Shown piece by piece: positions 29,325 to 37,477 of a DNA stretch of 64,000 bases. The position numbers and the translations under genes are program-made. The stretch is taken from the NCBI RefSeq assembly GCF_947503415.1, contig NZ_CANNDS010000002.1, positions 124,001-188,000 on the forward strand, in the 5' to 3' direction. Under the pieces are notes generated by a model. The model was not told where the DNA came from and ran no database searches. It saw only the letters and a program-made list of their open reading frames with translations. The DNA is from an uncultured Tateyamaria sp. Its GTDB lineage: Bacteria; Pseudomonadota; Alphaproteobacteria; Rhodobacterales; Rhodobacteraceae. Position 1 is the first letter of the stretch. Every line of letters begins with the position of its first letter.

Positions 29325-29921
29325 TCAGTACATTGATCGGGCGTAGACCTCGTCCACCGCCTCTTGGTCCGTGTTCTCCACCGGCATCGCCGTGTGATCC
29401 TTCAGGATGTCGAGGAGCGTCGGCACGGGCCGTTCCACGGGCCATGTCTCGGGCTTCCACAGACCGGATCTCAACGGCGCTTTGCCGCAATGCGTGTAAA
29501 TTTCATCTGCTGTGATCCGCACCACCGTCTTGGGACTGCGCCCGTTGACCTGAAACTGGTCGCAAAGTGCAGGATCATCGCTGATCTCTGCGGTTCCATT
29601 GACGCGCAATGTCTCTGTCACGGATGGGATCATAAAGACCAATGCGACCTTCGGATGCGCCAGAATGTTCAAAAGGCTGTCGATCCGATTGTTGCCGGGG
29701 CGGTCAGGCAAAAAGAGCGTCGTATCCGATTCGACTGTGACAAATCCCGCCGGATCGCCCTTGGGCGACACATCCAGATTTTTTCCGTCCGACGTCGCAA
29801 GCACCAGGAAAGTCGAATGCTCGATAAACTGGCGGCAATGGTGATCGAATGTCGAAATCACCTTGGCAGCGGCAAGCGTGTGAGGCGCGCCGTAGAGTTC
29901 TCTCAGTTTCTCCGGGGTCAT
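29325..29921 (-). CDS. Pyridoxamine 5'-phosphate oxidase-like flavin-binding protein
   Basis: The 198-residue protein has a split-barrel flavin-binding fold: STFLVLATSDGKNLDVSPKG, TTLFLPDRPGNNRIDSLLNI and VALVFMIPSVTETLRVNGTA are typical. The length and the C-terminal extension (HCGKAPLRSGLWKPETW) match the MSMEG_1061 subfamily of this superfamily. Members bind FMN or F420 and reduce small molecules; the substrate is unknown here. It lies 21 bases after the aroB stop in the same direction, so it may be the tail of the aroK-aroB transcript. Confidence 0.85.
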   Translation of the reverse strand: MTPEKLRELYGAPHTLAAAKVISTFDHHCRQFIEHSTFLVLATSDGKNLDVSPKGDPAGFVTVESDTTLFLPDRPGNNRIDSLLNILAHPKVALVFMIPSVTETLRVNGTAEISDDPALCDQFQVNGRSPKTVVRITADEIYTHCGKAPLRSGLWKPETWPVERPVPTLLDILKDHTAMPVENTDQEAVDEVYARSMY

Positions 29922-29942
29922 CCGGGCACCTCCTGGGATTGT

Positions 29943-31055
29943 TCAACGCGCCGCAAGCGCGTCCTCCAACACTGACATCACCACGTCGCGCGGAACGTCC
30001 GAGGTCACAAACGCCTCGCCAATCCCGCGCGCCAAGACGAAATTCAACGTGCCGGCCACGACCTTCTTGTCTTGCCCCATCAGGTCCAACAGACCAGCAG
30101 CATCCGGTAAATCACCTTGAATATCGGCGATATCCGTCTTCATGCCCATGGTTTTCATATGGGCACGCACCCGGCTGGGATCCTCTTGCGAACACAGCCC
30201 CAGACGGGACGACAACTCGAAGGCCAGACCACAGCCAACAGCGACACCTTCGCCATGCAAAAGGCGATCTGAATACCCGGTCGCCGCCTCAAGCGCGTGG
30301 CAGAACGTGTGCCCAAGGTTCAGAAGGGCACGGTCGCCCTGCTCCGTCTCGTCCCGGGTCACAATCTCCGCCTTCATCTCGACCGACCGCTTTACGGCGG
30401 CCACACGCAAAGCCATATCACCAGCGGCCATGGCCGGGGCGTTCGCTTCGAGCCATGCAAAGAACGCGGCATCGCCAAGAAGCCCGTATTTCATCACTTC
30501 GCCATAGCCAGCCAGGAAATCCCTCTCGGACAGCGACCCCAACATATCCGTGTCGGCCAGTACAAGGCTGGGCTGGTGAAAGGCTCCGGCGAGGTTCTTG
30601 CCCTGCGCCGTGTTAATCCCGGTCTTGCCACCGACAGAGCTGTCCACTTGCGCCAGCAAAGACGTCGGCACCTGAACAAAACGCACGCCTCGGCGCAGAA
30701 TGGCACAGGCAAAGCCTACCAGGTCACCAATCACACCGCCGCCCAATGCCACGACAACGTCCTGCCGTTCGATCTTCTGATCCAGCAACCATTCCGTCAC
30801 CTGCCCCAGATGCGCCCAGCTCTTGGTCGCTTCTCCGGGCGGCAGCTCAAGAGCAACAGCCTCGACCCCGGCAGAGGCCAAACCAGCGCACAAGGCATCC
30901 AGATGCAGGGCAGCCACGCGGCTTTCTGTGACGACAGCCACGCGCGGTCGGGGCAAAAGCGGCGCAATCAGCGGCCCGGCCTCGGCCAAAAGGCCCGGCC
31001 CGATCAGCACATCATAGGCGCGGTCCCCCAACGGGACATGCACTGTCTCACGCAT
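29943..31055 (-). CDS. aroB: 3-dehydroquinate synthase
   Basis: AroB makes 3-dehydroquinate from DAHP, the second shikimate-pathway step. The 370-residue protein has the NAD-binding segment VVALGGGVIGDLVGFACA and the loop TSLLAQVDSSVGGKTGIN. The zinc-ligand regions are NLGHTFCHALEAATGY and LLHGEGVAVG. The ATG at 31055 overlaps the aroK stop by eight bases; an extension to 31100 has no homology. Translational coupling with aroK is likely. Confidence 0.97.
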   Translation of the reverse strand: MRETVHVPLGDRAYDVLIGPGLLAEAGPLIAPLLPRPRVAVVTESRVAALHLDALCAGLASAGVEAVALELPPGEATKSWAHLGQVTEWLLDQKIERQDVVVALGGGVIGDLVGFACAILRRGVRFVQVPTSLLAQVDSSVGGKTGINTAQGKNLAGAFHQPSLVLADTDMLGSLSERDFLAGYGEVMKYGLLGDAAFFAWLEANAPAMAAGDMALRVAAVKRSVEMKAEIVTRDETEQGDRALLNLGHTFCHALEAATGYSDRLLHGEGVAVGCGLAFELSSRLGLCSQEDPSRVRAHMKTMGMKTDIADIQGDLPDAAGLLDLMGQDKKVVAGTLNFVLARGIGEAFVTSDVPRDVVMSVLEDALAAR

Positions 31056-31635
31056 CCACTTTCTCCAAAACATCGGGACGTTCGGCCAAAAGCGTCGCAA
31101 TCACCCGGTCCACCATTTCATCAATGCTCAGGTCGGGCATAGAGGGCACCGTCACATCCGCAAGCGCATAAAGCGGCACGCGCGCGGAATAGATCTCAGC
31201 CAGCGTCGCGCGCGGGTCAGCCGTGCGCAGCAACGGTCGCGTGTCCTTGTGCCGAACCCGTTGCCACAGCAGCGCAAGATCAGCGTTCAGCCAGACCGAC
31301 ACACCCCGTTCCGAGATATTTGCGCGATTTTCCTCGGCCAGAAAGGCCCCGCCCCCAGTGGACAGGATGCCCCGTTCCTCATCCAAAAGACGTGATATGA
31401 CTTGCGTTTCCTTGGTCCGAAAAAACGGCTCACCGTCGCGCTCAAAAATTTCAGGCACGGTCATGTTGGCAGCAGATTCGATCTCTGCATCACTGTCCAG
31501 GAAAGGCACACCCAAGCGCACAGCCAGCCCGCGTCCGACGGCAGTCTTGCCGGCACCCATCATTCCGACCATGACGACGGTCTTCTTCAATCGAAAACCG
31601 GCCTCAACCACACTATTCTGCTGATTTTCGCTCAT
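31048..31635 (-). CDS. aroK: Shikimate kinase
   Basis: AroK phosphorylates shikimate. The 195-residue protein has the P-loop GMMGAGKT (24-31), the shikimate-binding DSDAEIE and IFERDGEPFFRTKE regions, STGGGAFL and the lid arginine in RPLLRTADP. The ATG at 31635 is chosen because homology begins about 18 residues later and the open extension to 31728 is unlike the family. It heads the aroK-aroB pair and is divergent from the 49-residue membrane peptide at 31729, with an AT-rich 93-base gap that probably holds both promoters. Confidence 0.96.
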   Translation of the reverse strand: MSENQQNSVVEAGFRLKKTVVMVGMMGAGKTAVGRGLAVRLGVPFLDSDAEIESAANMTVPEIFERDGEPFFRTKETQVISRLLDEERGILSTGGGAFLAEENRANISERGVSVWLNADLALLWQRVRHKDTRPLLRTADPRATLAEIYSARVPLYALADVTVPSMPDLSIDEMVDRVIATLLAERPDVLEKVDA

Positions 31636-31728
31636 ATGCCCGTCAATGACGTGATTTTGTAAAAAAGGCCATATATGCTTTGAGCAAAACAAAGAAACAC
31701 CACTAAGAATTCTGGGGCAGTCGAACAC

Positions 31729-31878
31729 ATGATCCGTCTATTCAAGCTGTTGATCTTTCTCGCGATCATCGGATTCATCGGGCTTGTTGGCTATGCCTAC
31801 GTGGGTGAGTATTTCGGGGCCAACTTTTCGCCCCCTCAGGATGAAACACGTTTGCCCGTGACACTGGATGCGGAATAA
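31729..31878 (+). CDS. 49-residue predicted membrane peptide
   Basis: ATG at 31729 opens a short frame encoding MIRLFKLLIFLAIIGFIGLV, then a tyrosine-rich turn, an acidic tail and a stop at 31876-31878. One N-terminal membrane span with a short periplasmic or cytoplasmic tail is predicted. The last 11 bases overlap the start of the next gene, so translation is likely coupled. The overlap and the sensible amphipathic layout support a real gene, but no function or family is known to me. Confidence 0.6.
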   Translation: MIRLFKLLIFLAIIGFIGLVGYAYVGEYFGANFSPPQDETRLPVTLDAE

Positions 31879-33406
31879 GTCCTGCGCGCTTCTGGCCGCG
31901 CTTTTGTGCGCAGGCACAACCTTGAGTGGGCAAGAGCAGGCAACGGCGCCGCTTAGCGTGATCGATTGGCTCGACACGCAAGAGGCCATACAAGCCGCGC
32001 AACCCGCCCCAACAGAGCCAAACGTCACCAGCAACGGCAATGTGCCAGCGGTGACGGTCAAACCGCTTGGCGATGCGGCAGCTCAACGGGTTGGTCTCGC
32101 GCCATCCAACGTCACCGGTCTTCCAGACACGCTTTGGTCGTCCAGTTCTGGTGCGAACCTGAGCCGGGCGGTGGAACGGCTGCCCGATGCCCCCTTGCCT
32201 GCATTGCAGTCCCTGACGTTGACGTTGCTTCTGGCAGAAGCCAACCCGCCACGCGGCGATGCCACGATGTTTGATGTGGCGCGCATTGACGCTCTGACAC
32301 GGCTTGGCGCTTTGGATCCGGCCCTAGCCCTTTTGGAGCAAACGGCCATCGACCGCGATCCGGCCCTGTTTGCCCGCTTCATGGATCTGTCGCTGATCGC
32401 AGGCACCGAAGGCGGTGCATGTGCAATATTGAGGCAGAACCCTGCCCTGTCGCCCGGCAAGGCGCATGATGTCTTCTGTGCCGCGCGCGCTGGCGAATGG
32501 GACAATGCCGTTCTTGTCCTCGGGACATCGCGCGTTCTTGGCCTGATCGAGCCTGCCATGGCCGACGCATTGGAGCGGTTTCTTGATCCGGACCTGTTCG
32601 AAGGCGAACCGCCCCTGCCCGTTCCCGCCACTCCTGATCCACTCGCCTTCCGTCTGTTCCAAGCAATTGGAACGCCGATCCCGACACGCAGCTGGCCTGT
32701 AGCCTATGCCAATGCCGACCTGTCCCAGACCGCCGGATGGAAGGCCCAGTTGGAGGCGGCAGAGCGTTTGGCAGCACGCGGTGCCTTGGGCGACAACAGG
32801 CTGCTGGGACTTTATACGCAGCGCCGTCCAGCCGCTTCGGGCGGGGTATGGGACCGCGCTGCCGCGGTGCAACGCTTTGAAACGGCCTTGGGTACCGGCA
32901 GTGCCGATGCCGTTTCCAAGACATTGCCAAGCGCTTGGCAGGCCATGCGCGATGTCCGATTGCAAACCGTATTCGCAGCGCTGTTTGCTGATAAACTGTC
33001 TGCGCTTGTGGTCAGTGGCCCGACTGCCGACCGCGCCTTCGACGTTCTGCTGTTGTCGCCAGCCTACGAAAACGCAAGCGTTACCTTCCCATCCCGCGCG
33101 CTGAGCCGACCCATCCTGACGGCTGTGGCAACAGGCACAGTGCCGCCGGATCTGACAGCCGAAGGTATCGAAGCGGCGGTCCTGTCCGCGTTTTCGGACG
33201 CCCCGGCAGACCCGGATATCGTGGCGCAAGCGCAGTCCGGTGCGTTGGGGGCCGCCCTGCTGGGCACCATTGCGCTCACCCATGCAGGTACTGCAGGTGA
33301 CGTCGCGCAGCTGACAACGGGGCTGGCCACCTTGCGTGCCTTGGGGCTTGAGGATGTCGCACGCCGCACCGCTCTTCAGGTTCTGTTGCTGGAGGGGACG
33401 GGATGA
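31868..33406 (+). CDS. Uncharacterised exported protein
   Basis: The 512-residue product starts with a signal peptide (SCALLAALLCAGTTLSGQE) and is rich in alanine, leucine and proline, with a largely helical appearance and repeated short helices such as LERFLDPDLFEGEP and LLAEANPP. This could be a helical-repeat solenoid, but no named domain is visible. It lies between the 49-residue peptide (11-base overlap) and xerD (4-base overlap), so all three are probably one operon. A periplasmic location is inferred from the signal peptide. Confidence 0.75.
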   Translation: MRNKSCALLAALLCAGTTLSGQEQATAPLSVIDWLDTQEAIQAAQPAPTEPNVTSNGNVPAVTVKPLGDAAAQRVGLAPSNVTGLPDTLWSSSSGANLSRAVERLPDAPLPALQSLTLTLLLAEANPPRGDATMFDVARIDALTRLGALDPALALLEQTAIDRDPALFARFMDLSLIAGTEGGACAILRQNPALSPGKAHDVFCAARAGEWDNAVLVLGTSRVLGLIEPAMADALERFLDPDLFEGEPPLPVPATPDPLAFRLFQAIGTPIPTRSWPVAYANADLSQTAGWKAQLEAAERLAARGALGDNRLLGLYTQRRPAASGGVWDRAAAVQRFETALGTGSADAVSKTLPSAWQAMRDVRLQTVFAALFADKLSALVVSGPTADRAFDVLLLSPAYENASVTFPSRALSRPILTAVATGTVPPDLTAEGIEAAVLSAFSDAPADPDIVAQAQSGALGAALLGTIALTHAGTAGDVAQLTTGLATLRALGLEDVARRTALQVLLLEGTG

Positions 33407-34365
33407 GTCACCGCTGGATTTCCACCTTCCTTGACGCGCAAGCCGCCGAACTTGGGGCTGCGCGCAACACGCTTCTGGCCTATGGCCGCGACCTCAAGGA
33501 TGTGGACGCGTGGCTTGCCGGTCAGGCGGCCGATTTCGAAAAGGCCAGCACGGCGCAGATCGAAGCCTACCTGATCCATTGCGACGCGCAGGGCCTTGCC
33601 AAGTCGACGCGCGCGCGGCGCCTCTCTGCCATCAAGCAACTCTATCGGTTCGCATTTGAGGAAGGCTGGCGCAGTGACAACCCCGCAATCCAGATCGCCA
33701 GCCCCGGTCAGGACAAACGCCTGCCCAAGACACTGGACGAAGAAGAGGTGGATCGCTTGCTGGCTGCCGCACGCACCTTTGGGCGCGGCGATCATGACAA
33801 GCTGCGCGACACGTGCCTGATGGAGCTACTCTATGCAACAGGCATGCGGGTTAGTGAGTTGGTCAGCCTGCCCGTATCTTCCGCGCGGGGCGATCCGCAA
33901 ATGCTGCTGATCCTCGGCAAGGGCGGCAAGGAACGCATGGTGCCCCTGTCGCCACCGGCGCGCGCCGCATTGAGGGCCTGGATCAGTGTGCGCGACGACA
34001 AGCAAAGCGCGGGCGAGGACAAGGGCGCCCCGCCGTCCCGGTTTCTCTTTCCCTCACGCGGGGCGTCGGGGTATCTGACGCGCCACTGGTTCTATGCTCG
34101 GATCAAATCACTGGCTGTCCATGGCGGCGTGGACCCGTCCAAGGTCACGCCGCATACCCTGCGCCACGCCTTTGCCACCCATCTGCTGGCGGGTGGCGCA
34201 GATTTGCGCGCGATCCAGACCATGCTGGGCCACGCCGATGTGGCAACGACCGAGATATACACTCACGTCGTTGACGAACGCCTGACACAGCTTGTGCTGG
34301 ATCATCACCCACTGGCCAAGGACAGTCGCAAGTCGGGTGGCAAGACATCCTCGGACGGCCAGTAA
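33403..34365 (+). CDS. xerD: Tyrosine recombinase XerD
   Basis: XerD resolves chromosome dimers at dif together with XerC. The 320-residue protein has the SAM-like N-terminal domain (FLDAQAAELGAARNTLLAYGR) and the catalytic domain. Active-site residues are visible as Arg in ATGMRVSELVSL, His-x-x-Arg in HTLRHAFATHLL, His in MLGHADV and Tyr in TTEIYTHV. It is chromosomal housekeeping rather than a phage integrase, judged by its full-length Xer motifs and its neighbours. Its 3' end overlaps the convergent phosphatase-like gene by 61 bases. Confidence 0.93.
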   Translation: MSHRWISTFLDAQAAELGAARNTLLAYGRDLKDVDAWLAGQAADFEKASTAQIEAYLIHCDAQGLAKSTRARRLSAIKQLYRFAFEEGWRSDNPAIQIASPGQDKRLPKTLDEEEVDRLLAAARTFGRGDHDKLRDTCLMELLYATGMRVSELVSLPVSSARGDPQMLLILGKGGKERMVPLSPPARAALRAWISVRDDKQSAGEDKGAPPSRFLFPSRGASGYLTRHWFYARIKSLAVHGGVDPSKVTPHTLRHAFATHLLAGGADLRAIQTMLGHADVATTEIYTHVVDERLTQLVLDHHPLAKDSRKSGGKTSSDGQ

Positions 34366-35111
34366 CCACTGCGCAACGTGATGTCGTAGCCGTGGGTTAG
34401 GCTTGCACTTTCCATATCATTCACAGCGGCTTGCACATCATAGTTCAACCGGTGCAATGCCACATCACCATCTGAAACAGTGGCAAACTCGGTCTGAGAT
34501 GTCCCATTGTGGGGCGGCATGCCCACGACGCCTGCATTGATCCAACGCCCTTTGCTCAATTCCCGCTCAAACGCGATGCCGGAATGCCCGGCAAGAACGC
34601 GGTCCACCGGCCCGGCAACCACCTCCAACGCGTCCCATTCGCCTTCAAGCGCATCCGCGGGCGACGATGACCACAAAAACCGCGCCACATCCGTTACGCC
34701 GCCATGGATCACGCCATAGCGCGCACCAGCATGGGTGAAGGTAAGGACATCGGGCAATCCGGCCATCCAGGCCCGGTCTGCTTGGCCCACGCGTGTATCG
34801 GCAAACCCGTACCACCCCATGGATAGCAGGTCACACGCCGTGCCCTCATCAAATCCACACCCGCAATCAGCTGCGCCCGCGGCCAACTGTATTTCGCAAT
34901 TGCCAGCCACCACCGAACACCCGGCAGCGCGGATCGCCGCCACCGTCTCGGCGGGGCGCGCGCAATAGGCGACCACATCACCGGTACAGATGGCGTAAGC
35001 GCCGCGCGCCTGCGCCTCGGCCAACACCGCCTGCGTGGCCTGCAAATTGGAATACGGTCCGCCAAAGACCAACACAGGCCCCTCAATCTGCCCCAGATCC
35101 TGCACGCGCAT
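34305..35111 (-). CDS. Metallophosphatase-fold protein with altered metal-site motifs
   Basis: The 268-residue protein follows the calcineurin-like phosphoesterase plan, but several motifs differ from the standard. In place of D-x-H it has FGGPYSNLQA (16-25); then CTGDVVAYC, GNCE (70-73) where GNHE is usual, VIHGGV, and LAGHSGIAFER where GHTH is usual. I recall GGPYSN-type members in alphaproteobacteria, so this may be a distinct subfamily rather than a decayed gene. Phosphoesterase activity is therefore uncertain. It also has a cysteine cluster, DCGCGFDEG. The last 61 bases overlap xerD. Confidence 0.75.
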   Translation of the reverse strand: MRVQDLGQIEGPVLVFGGPYSNLQATQAVLAEAQARGAYAICTGDVVAYCARPAETVAAIRAAGCSVVAGNCEIQLAAGAADCGCGFDEGTACDLLSMGWYGFADTRVGQADRAWMAGLPDVLTFTHAGARYGVIHGGVTDVARFLWSSSPADALEGEWDALEVVAGPVDRVLAGHSGIAFERELSKGRWINAGVVGMPPHNGTSQTEFATVSDGDVALHRLNYDVQAAVNDMESASLTHGYDITLRSGYWPSEDVLPPDLRLSLASG

Positions 35112-35181
35112 GGTGTCGCATCCCTTGATTGCGTCGCCTCACACCCCCATAACCCAAGGGCGATCAAAGGATAAATCACGA

Positions 35182-36492
35182 ATGGAAGACCCCACAACGG
35201 CGCTGGATGCAGCGTTCTGGATCACAAGCGCCGTGATCCTTGGCCTGTTGGTCATGTCCGGCTTTTTCTCCGGCTCCGAGACGGCCCTGACAGCTGCGTC
35301 ACGTGGCAAGCTGCGCGGTCTTGCGGATCGCGGCTCTGCGGGGGCTGAACGCGCGCTCAAGATCACCGAGGACAACGAGCGGCTGATCGGCTCCGTCCTG
35401 CTGGGCAATAACCTTGTGAACATCCTGGCCACGTCGCTGGCGACGGCCATCTTCACACGGGCCTTTGGCGAATCCGGTGTGGCACTGGCCACACTGGTGA
35501 TGACACTTCTGGTGCTGATCTTCGCCGAAGTGCTGCCCAAAACCTACGCCATCACCAACTCCGAAACTGCCGCATCGCTGGTGTCGCGTCCAATTTCCGT
35601 GGTCGTCACTGTCTTTTCGCCGATCGTCGCCGCCGTTCGTTTGCTCGTGCGCGGTGTGTTGCGCCTGTTCGGGGTCCAGATTGACCCCGACAGCCACATC
35701 ATGGCCGTGCGCGAGGAGATCGCGGGTGCCTTGCAACTCGGTCATTCCGAAGGCGTCGTGGAGAAAGAAGACCGCGACCGTATCCTTGGCGCACTGGATT
35801 TAGGCGACCGCACGGTCGAGGAGATTATGCTTCATCGTTCTGGCATCGAAATGATCGACGCCGAGGATGAGCCGCAAGCCATCCTCGAACAATGCCTCAA
35901 ATCCAACCACACCCGCCTGCCCGTCTTCCGGGGAGAGCAGGAAAACATCACCGGCGTGATCCACGCCAAGGATCTGTTGCGCGCCATGTATCAGGTGATC
36001 GGTGGACCCGAGGGCGACGCGAGTGCGCTCAAATCCTTCGACATCAGTCAGGTGGCGATGGCCCCGTATTTTGTGCCGGAAACCACAACCCTTGATGACC
36101 AGATGCGGCAGTTTCTGCGCATGCGCACCCACTTTGCGCTGGTTGTGGACGAATACGGTTCACTTCAAGGCCTCATCACGCTCGAAGATATTCTAGAAGA
36201 AATCGTGGGTGAAATTACGGACGAGTTCGACCCGGACAGCGAACACGCCGTGCAGCGCGGGGAAGACGGGCATTTCCATATCGATGGTGCCATGACGATC
36301 CGCGACCTGAACCGGGCCACTGACTGGAATCTGCCGGATGAAGAGGCGAACACCGTTGCGGGCCTCGTGATCCACGAGGCCCAGACCATCCCGACCGTCG
36401 GACAGGTCTTCAGCTTCCACGGCTTTCGGTTCGAGGTGACCGCACGGGAAGGCAACCGCATCACAGCGCTGCGCATCCAGACGCTGGACTAG
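35182..36492 (+). CDS. CorC/HlyC-type (CNNM, UPF0053) membrane protein
   Basis: The 436-residue protein has an N-terminal DUF21 membrane domain (about 10-200; GFFSGSETALTAASRGKLR and LIFAEVLPKTYA are typical). A pair of CBS domains follows (about 210-340; GVIHAKDLLRAMY and MRTHFALVVDEYGSLQGLI), then a C-terminal CorC_HlyC domain. Relatives export magnesium, cobalt or sodium, or act in metal homeostasis. The ATG at 35182 fits the first membrane span; an open extension from 35035 lacks homology. The stop is three bases from the convergent LytTR gene. Confidence 0.92.
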   Translation: MEDPTTALDAAFWITSAVILGLLVMSGFFSGSETALTAASRGKLRGLADRGSAGAERALKITEDNERLIGSVLLGNNLVNILATSLATAIFTRAFGESGVALATLVMTLLVLIFAEVLPKTYAITNSETAASLVSRPISVVVTVFSPIVAAVRLLVRGVLRLFGVQIDPDSHIMAVREEIAGALQLGHSEGVVEKEDRDRILGALDLGDRTVEEIMLHRSGIEMIDAEDEPQAILEQCLKSNHTRLPVFRGEQENITGVIHAKDLLRAMYQVIGGPEGDASALKSFDISQVAMAPYFVPETTTLDDQMRQFLRMRTHFALVVDEYGSLQGLITLEDILEEIVGEITDEFDPDSEHAVQRGEDGHFHIDGAMTIRDLNRATDWNLPDEEANTVAGLVIHEAQTIPTVGQVFSFHGFRFEVTAREGNRITALRIQTLD

Positions 36493-36495
36493 CGT

Positions 36496-37329
36496 TCAAT
36501 ACGCCGGCTCCCCCACATCCGCATGCGCATCGACCCAAGTGCGCACTTTCTCCAGCCTGCCGCGCGCAACGGGGATCGTCTCTCCGTCGGTCAGGGTCAA
36601 CTTTGATCCGGACAACGAGCGCGCGGTGTGCCGCGCCACCCAATGCGACCTGTGGGTCTGAATACCGTCCTCCGGGCTGACTTGTTCCAAAAACGTGGCC
36701 ATACGCTCCCGCATGATTTCAACGCCGTCGGGGGTATGAATTTCAAGGTAGTGCTCCGCTGCTTTGACGCGGGCGATCCGGGACAGGGACAATGTTCGAC
36801 CCGCCAGCGCTATGGCGCGTGCGGGCCCGGACAGCACCTTGCGCTCTCGTTGTGCCGGCAGGAGCCACAGCAACGCCACCGTTTCGAAGACATGCGCCAC
36901 AAGCACGTTGCGCAGATTCATTTGCCAAGTCATCCCACCGAACGGCGGATTGCCCGGCTCAAACAGAACCGTCAACACGGCGGAGGTCAAATAGGTCGAT
37001 GCAAGAACCAGCGGCGAGGACAGAATAATCAACGGGATCGGCCCGCCAAAAAGGGCCCGCCAAAGGCGGCAACTGATCAACGCATAGCCCATCGACAGGA
37101 TCAGATAGGTAAACAGCGCCACGAACCAGAAGCCCAACCGCAGCCAATAGTTGTCAAATTGCGGTAGTGTTACCGGGTGCCCCGTTGCCATGATCATGAA
37201 ACCAACCATGACGAGAACCCACATCTGCCATGACGTGTAAAGCTCGTGCATTTCACGTATCGTGAAGTGCACACGGCTGCCATTCGAGACATAAACCTGC
37301 ACTTCGTGGTCGTATATGTTCCCCAACAT
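36496..37329 (-). CDS. LytTR-domain membrane transcriptional regulator
   Basis: The 277-residue protein has four predicted membrane spans (about 35-155, including WVLVMVGFMIMATGHPV and LGFWFVALFTYLIL). A C-terminal LytTR DNA-binding domain follows, recognised by IARVKAAEHYLEIHTPDG, IQTHRSHWVARHTARSL and IPVARGRLEKVR. Membrane-bound LytTR proteins regulate genes directly from the membrane. The start at 37329 falls within a perfect 10-bp hairpin (37311-37334); an alternative in-frame ATG is at 37251. Its targets and signal are unknown. Confidence 0.85.
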   Translation of the reverse strand: MLGNIYDHEVQVYVSNGSRVHFTIREMHELYTSWQMWVLVMVGFMIMATGHPVTLPQFDNYWLRLGFWFVALFTYLILSMGYALISCRLWRALFGGPIPLIILSSPLVLASTYLTSAVLTVLFEPGNPPFGGMTWQMNLRNVLVAHVFETVALLWLLPAQRERKVLSGPARAIALAGRTLSLSRIARVKAAEHYLEIHTPDGVEIMRERMATFLEQVSPEDGIQTHRSHWVARHTARSLSGSKLTLTDGETIPVARGRLEKVRTWVDAHADVGEPAY

Positions 37330-37334
37330 ATACG
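37311..37334 (-). promoter_or_regulatory. Perfect 10-bp hairpin covering the LytTR gene start codon
   Basis: CGTATATGTT (37311-37320) and AACATATACG (37325-37334) are perfect complements around a four-base loop. On the transcript the start codon lies inside the 5' arm (37329-37327). Seven of the ten pairs are A-U. It could mask the start codon or serve as a DNA operator for self-regulation. It is not followed by a T tract. Confidence 0.55.
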
Positions 37335-37477
37335 TTCTTTAGCATGTGACGCTAAATAGAGTAAACGCAGCACCAAGGCCTGTCACAGGGTGCAGGTGAA
37401 GGTGGGTCCAGCGTCAGTTTGGGCCATTTTCGCTCAGCACGCTCTTGCGCCTGCCCATTTGCTTTCCACCCCGGACC

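Noticed and set aside
33403-34365. Tyrosine recombinase as a sign of a mobile element
   Set aside because: It is a standard XerD by motifs and length, with housekeeping neighbours and no attachment-site repeats or phage genes.
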